Shown: one piece after another, positions 61,377 to 64,000 of the stretch
Layout: each line of letters begins with the position of its first letter
Position numbering within the stretch: the first letter of the stretch is position 1
Assembly (NCBI RefSeq): GCF_018691265.1
Contig: NW_024881316.1
Coordinates: 27,815,819 to 27,879,818 of the forward strand
DNA: 64,000 bases
Source: Tyto alba
Lineage: Eukaryota > Chordata > Aves > Strigiformes > Tytonidae
Reading direction: 5' to 3'
Position numbers and translations under genes: made by a program
Notes under the pieces: model-generated
The model's input: only the letters and a program-made list of their open reading frames with translations
What the model was told of the DNA's origin: nothing
Database searches by the model: none

Positions 61377-63195
61377 GATGTAATTCTTGTAAATAACAGT
61401 TTGGTCTATTAATTTCAGTTTAATGAGCCTATATTATTGCTCAAAACTTGGATGTGCTATTTGATTTGGATCTATTTTTAATTTTAGTCCAATGGCTTTT
61501 AAATCAGGTCACTGACCAGTACATTCACTCATTCTCAGTTAAAGCAAATATATCCACATTATGCTTTGTGGAGCATTTCAATGTATCAGCAAGCTGTAAG
61601 ACTGCATTATAAAATCTTGCAAATAACAGCGTATAATTTTATCTGAACATCAGTACTAGTTAAACACAACATGTCAGTACAGTTTGCAGTCACTTCTCAT
61701 TATTGTTCTTTAGCTTTTGTATTTAACACCAAAAATTCCTGACTGGCAGTTTTAATACAAACAGATTTAGTATCTACTGAGATCTCCTGAGTCATATAAC
61801 TGAAGAACTGGGGCTTAATTTTTTAAAATTAATGAAGAAAGAAGCTGCAGTATTGTGCAAATTTGGGGGGTTTTTTCTGTGTTTGCTATATCTGATTACC
61901 TTTCATTTCCTAGCATTAGTAGTGACACAAGTTGCTATACTTAAATAAATTTCTTATTAAAAGATTGGGTTTGGTTTTTTCTAAGCTATGCCACATGGCA
62001 TTAGTGTGAATTCTACACTGCTGGAATATTAAGATAGATATCTTTTAATTGGTGGTGATTTTTAAAAATTTTCATTATTATTATTTGTTTATTCTACCTA
62101 TGATAAGGCCGGTCAGAAACTTTCTTATTGCTTTATATCCCATGTAGTACCTCAAAGGAGAGAAACGTAGAAAGGTATATTTAAATAACCTTTAAAATTA
62201 CATTATATAAACATAAACTTCATAGAAATATTTCTGCAAATCAAAACATCCTAAAATACTTGTCAAAAAAACCTACTGATTTTACGGTAATATGAAAGAA
62301 GTCTTTGATACTACAATAGAAGCAAAGATATTGAAGTCACACAATGGGACATGATTCTCAACTACAATGATGAAAGCAGAACTGAAATTTAGGAGGACTA
62401 ATCTTAACCAAAAATGGATTCAGATGAAAAAATATCTGATCTAGAAAGAAAGCTCTCAACAACTATAAACGGATACAGTAACTCAAAAGTTACTATAAAC
62501 ACATACATTCAGTCAGTAGAGCTTAAATTTAAACATTGAACAATATAGTTTCCAGCACCTTAAGAATGAGACCTTGAATAACAGTATGTCAGTTATCTGC
62601 TGTAGAAGAATTTTTTGATAAATATGAGTTATAAGACATAAAATATTTTGCATCTCTTCCCATTTTACTTAAAATAAATATTGCTGGTATTTAGGCATTT
62701 TTTTAAACTTTTCACTCTAGCTTCATTACTTTATCTTTTAACATTAATCTAAGACATACGTTATAACTTGTGTCCAACATTGTGGCCTTCCAACCCAAAC
62801 TGTTCTCTGATTCAGTGATCCACAGACTTCTGCTACTTAGTAATGGGAAGGATGTCTGTTGTATCTCTTCTGCTATGTTGTTAGACATCCTATCAATGCG
62901 TGGAAGTGGTTTACTGCTGGAACTGAGGACTGAGAACACACATGTAGGGATGTTGGCTTTGATCTTCTGGCTCAGTGTGGACAATTAGTATGCCCAAGCT
63001 AAAAGAGCATATCATAAAATTATTATTTTCTTTTGAGAGAAGTGAACTGTTACACACTTTTCTGAGGTTCTGGGCCCTAGCAAGAGAATCCAATCTATGA
63101 GGGACCACAAGGACCATATCATGAAGAAAAGTCTGGAAGACTAGTTTTTTATCACCTCATGGTCTACCATAGTAAAAGACCTTCTGGTTAAGACC

Positions 63196-63217
63196 AAAAA
63201 AAAAAAAAAAAAAAAAA
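63196..63217 (+). repeat. A22 homopolymer
   Basis: 22 consecutive A. Confidence 0.9.
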
Positions 63218-63979
63218 TGGCAGTCTGGTCATAGATGTAGTTAATATAAGCAAATTGAGCAGCAGTATAATCAACACCTATTGTTGCTCCAATGTGTGCA
63301 ATCTCTTCTGAAGCATCTTGTCTGATGCCTGAGTAAAAATACAGGAGAAGCAATATTTGAGAGTAAAATAGTAGAGAATAGCTACAATAGAAAAAAAAGG
63401 GGGTTGTCCTTCTAAAACTCCTTAAATTCTGAGAAAAGTACATAATGTGCACATATTATACAAAAAAATAAATCATGACTGTTTTAATATGCAAAGTGCT
63501 TGGTATTTAAAAACAGACTTCATCATTTCCTAATAAAAACCTTTTAAGGGTAAAATGGATGCAATTATAAAAATAATACTATATTTTCTCACTTATACAT
63601 GAATCTATTTTCTATCACACTAATATAGATGGTCAAGGTATAAGAGAACCATCTGGTTGCAAAAGAATATTAAAATTTGAAAATGGTCTTACAGTTCATT
63701 AAGGATTTTAAAGGAAGTATAACCTAATCAACATCCAACTTCTATGTTCTAATTACGTGATAATCAGTAATCATCATTGTCTTGGGTTATATGAACTAAT
63801 AAGAATCTCTCCCAAGTGCAAAATAAAGTGCCACAACATTAACTGAATTACATAGCAAGCAATTTTTGATCTTAACGTTTTTAGTAGACTTGGTTGCATT
63901 GTTCAGAGGCTGGTTTTGTTTTGTGATTTTTTTAGCTATAGCAAGTAGGGGGAAATGAAAGATCCTTTACAAAATTAAA

Positions 63980-64000
63980 AACAACAACAACAACAACAAC
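63980..64000 (+). repeat. (ACA)n microsatellite at window edge
   Basis: Seven ACA units run into the end of the window, so the full length cannot be seen. Confidence 0.9.

Larger units (their letters stand above)
56721..63978. other. AT-rich interval without supported genes
   Basis: No exon or RNA gene recognised. It holds T23 (56831-56853), an (AGAAAT)-like stretch (about 59494-59570), A28 (61349-61376) and A22 (63196-63217). A GC-richer patch at about 59930-60120 is unexplained. The open frame at 63141-63452 is split by the T/A run and is not credible. Confidence 0.5.

Overview
The window looks like about 64 kb of AT-rich, gene-free nuclear DNA from a bird, most likely a songbird or close relative. 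The evidence is the repeat content: CR1-type LINE fragments with the characteristic avian CR1 3' end, ORF1 esterase and ORF2 segments, plus roughly 1 kb LTRs of avian endogenous retrovirus (ERV) families. I see no bacterial-style gene organisation, no rRNA or tRNA, no CRISPR array, and no exon I can assign to a cellular gene. The long AT-rich stretches with scattered homopolymers fit a gene desert or a very large intron. The species and locus cannot be fixed from the sequence alone.

Layout. 1-939: unannotated single-copy-like DNA. 940-1868: solo LTR of family A on the + strand with a 5-bp target duplication. 1869-14165: no supported gene. 14166-14585: old CR1 3' end on the - strand. 14586-23200: no gene; includes an A-rich tract at 15.5 kb. 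23201-24732: a nearly empty family A provirus on the - strand, with a full 3' LTR, polypurine tract, about 0.4 kb of leader, a tRNA-Lys-type primer binding site and an 80-bp stub of the 5' LTR. 24733-31739: no gene; holds a 114-bp tandem duplication at 27.6 kb and an unexplained GC-richer block at 29.3-30.8 kb. About 31740-32558: LTR of a second, ERVL-like family (B) on the + strand. 34528-35609: solo family A LTR on the - strand with a 5-bp target duplication. 35610-47400: no gene; microsatellites and homopolymers. About 47400-48700: a long purine-rich block that may be an ancient interspersed repeat. 48701-53128: no gene, one open frame of unknown meaning. 53129 to about 55765: a long, internally deleted CR1 on the - strand, with ORF1 esterase remains, ORF2 endonuclease, linker and reverse transcriptase N-terminus, and a 3' UTR remnant. 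55780-56720: a second purine-rich block. The rest to 64000 is unannotated and ends inside an (ACA)n microsatellite.

Nothing here functions together as a system. The recognisable biology is retrotransposon debris, and every element has lost key parts: both CR1 copies are truncated or frameshifted, the provirus has essentially no coding interior, and the other three LTRs are solo or isolated. I found no convincing previously undescribed system. The observations most worth following are the combination of a tRNA-Lys-type primer site with 5-bp target duplications in LTR family A, the conserved internal structure of that LTR, and the purine-rich blocks near 48 and 56 kb. Family assignments rest on recognition from memory; no database search was possible.
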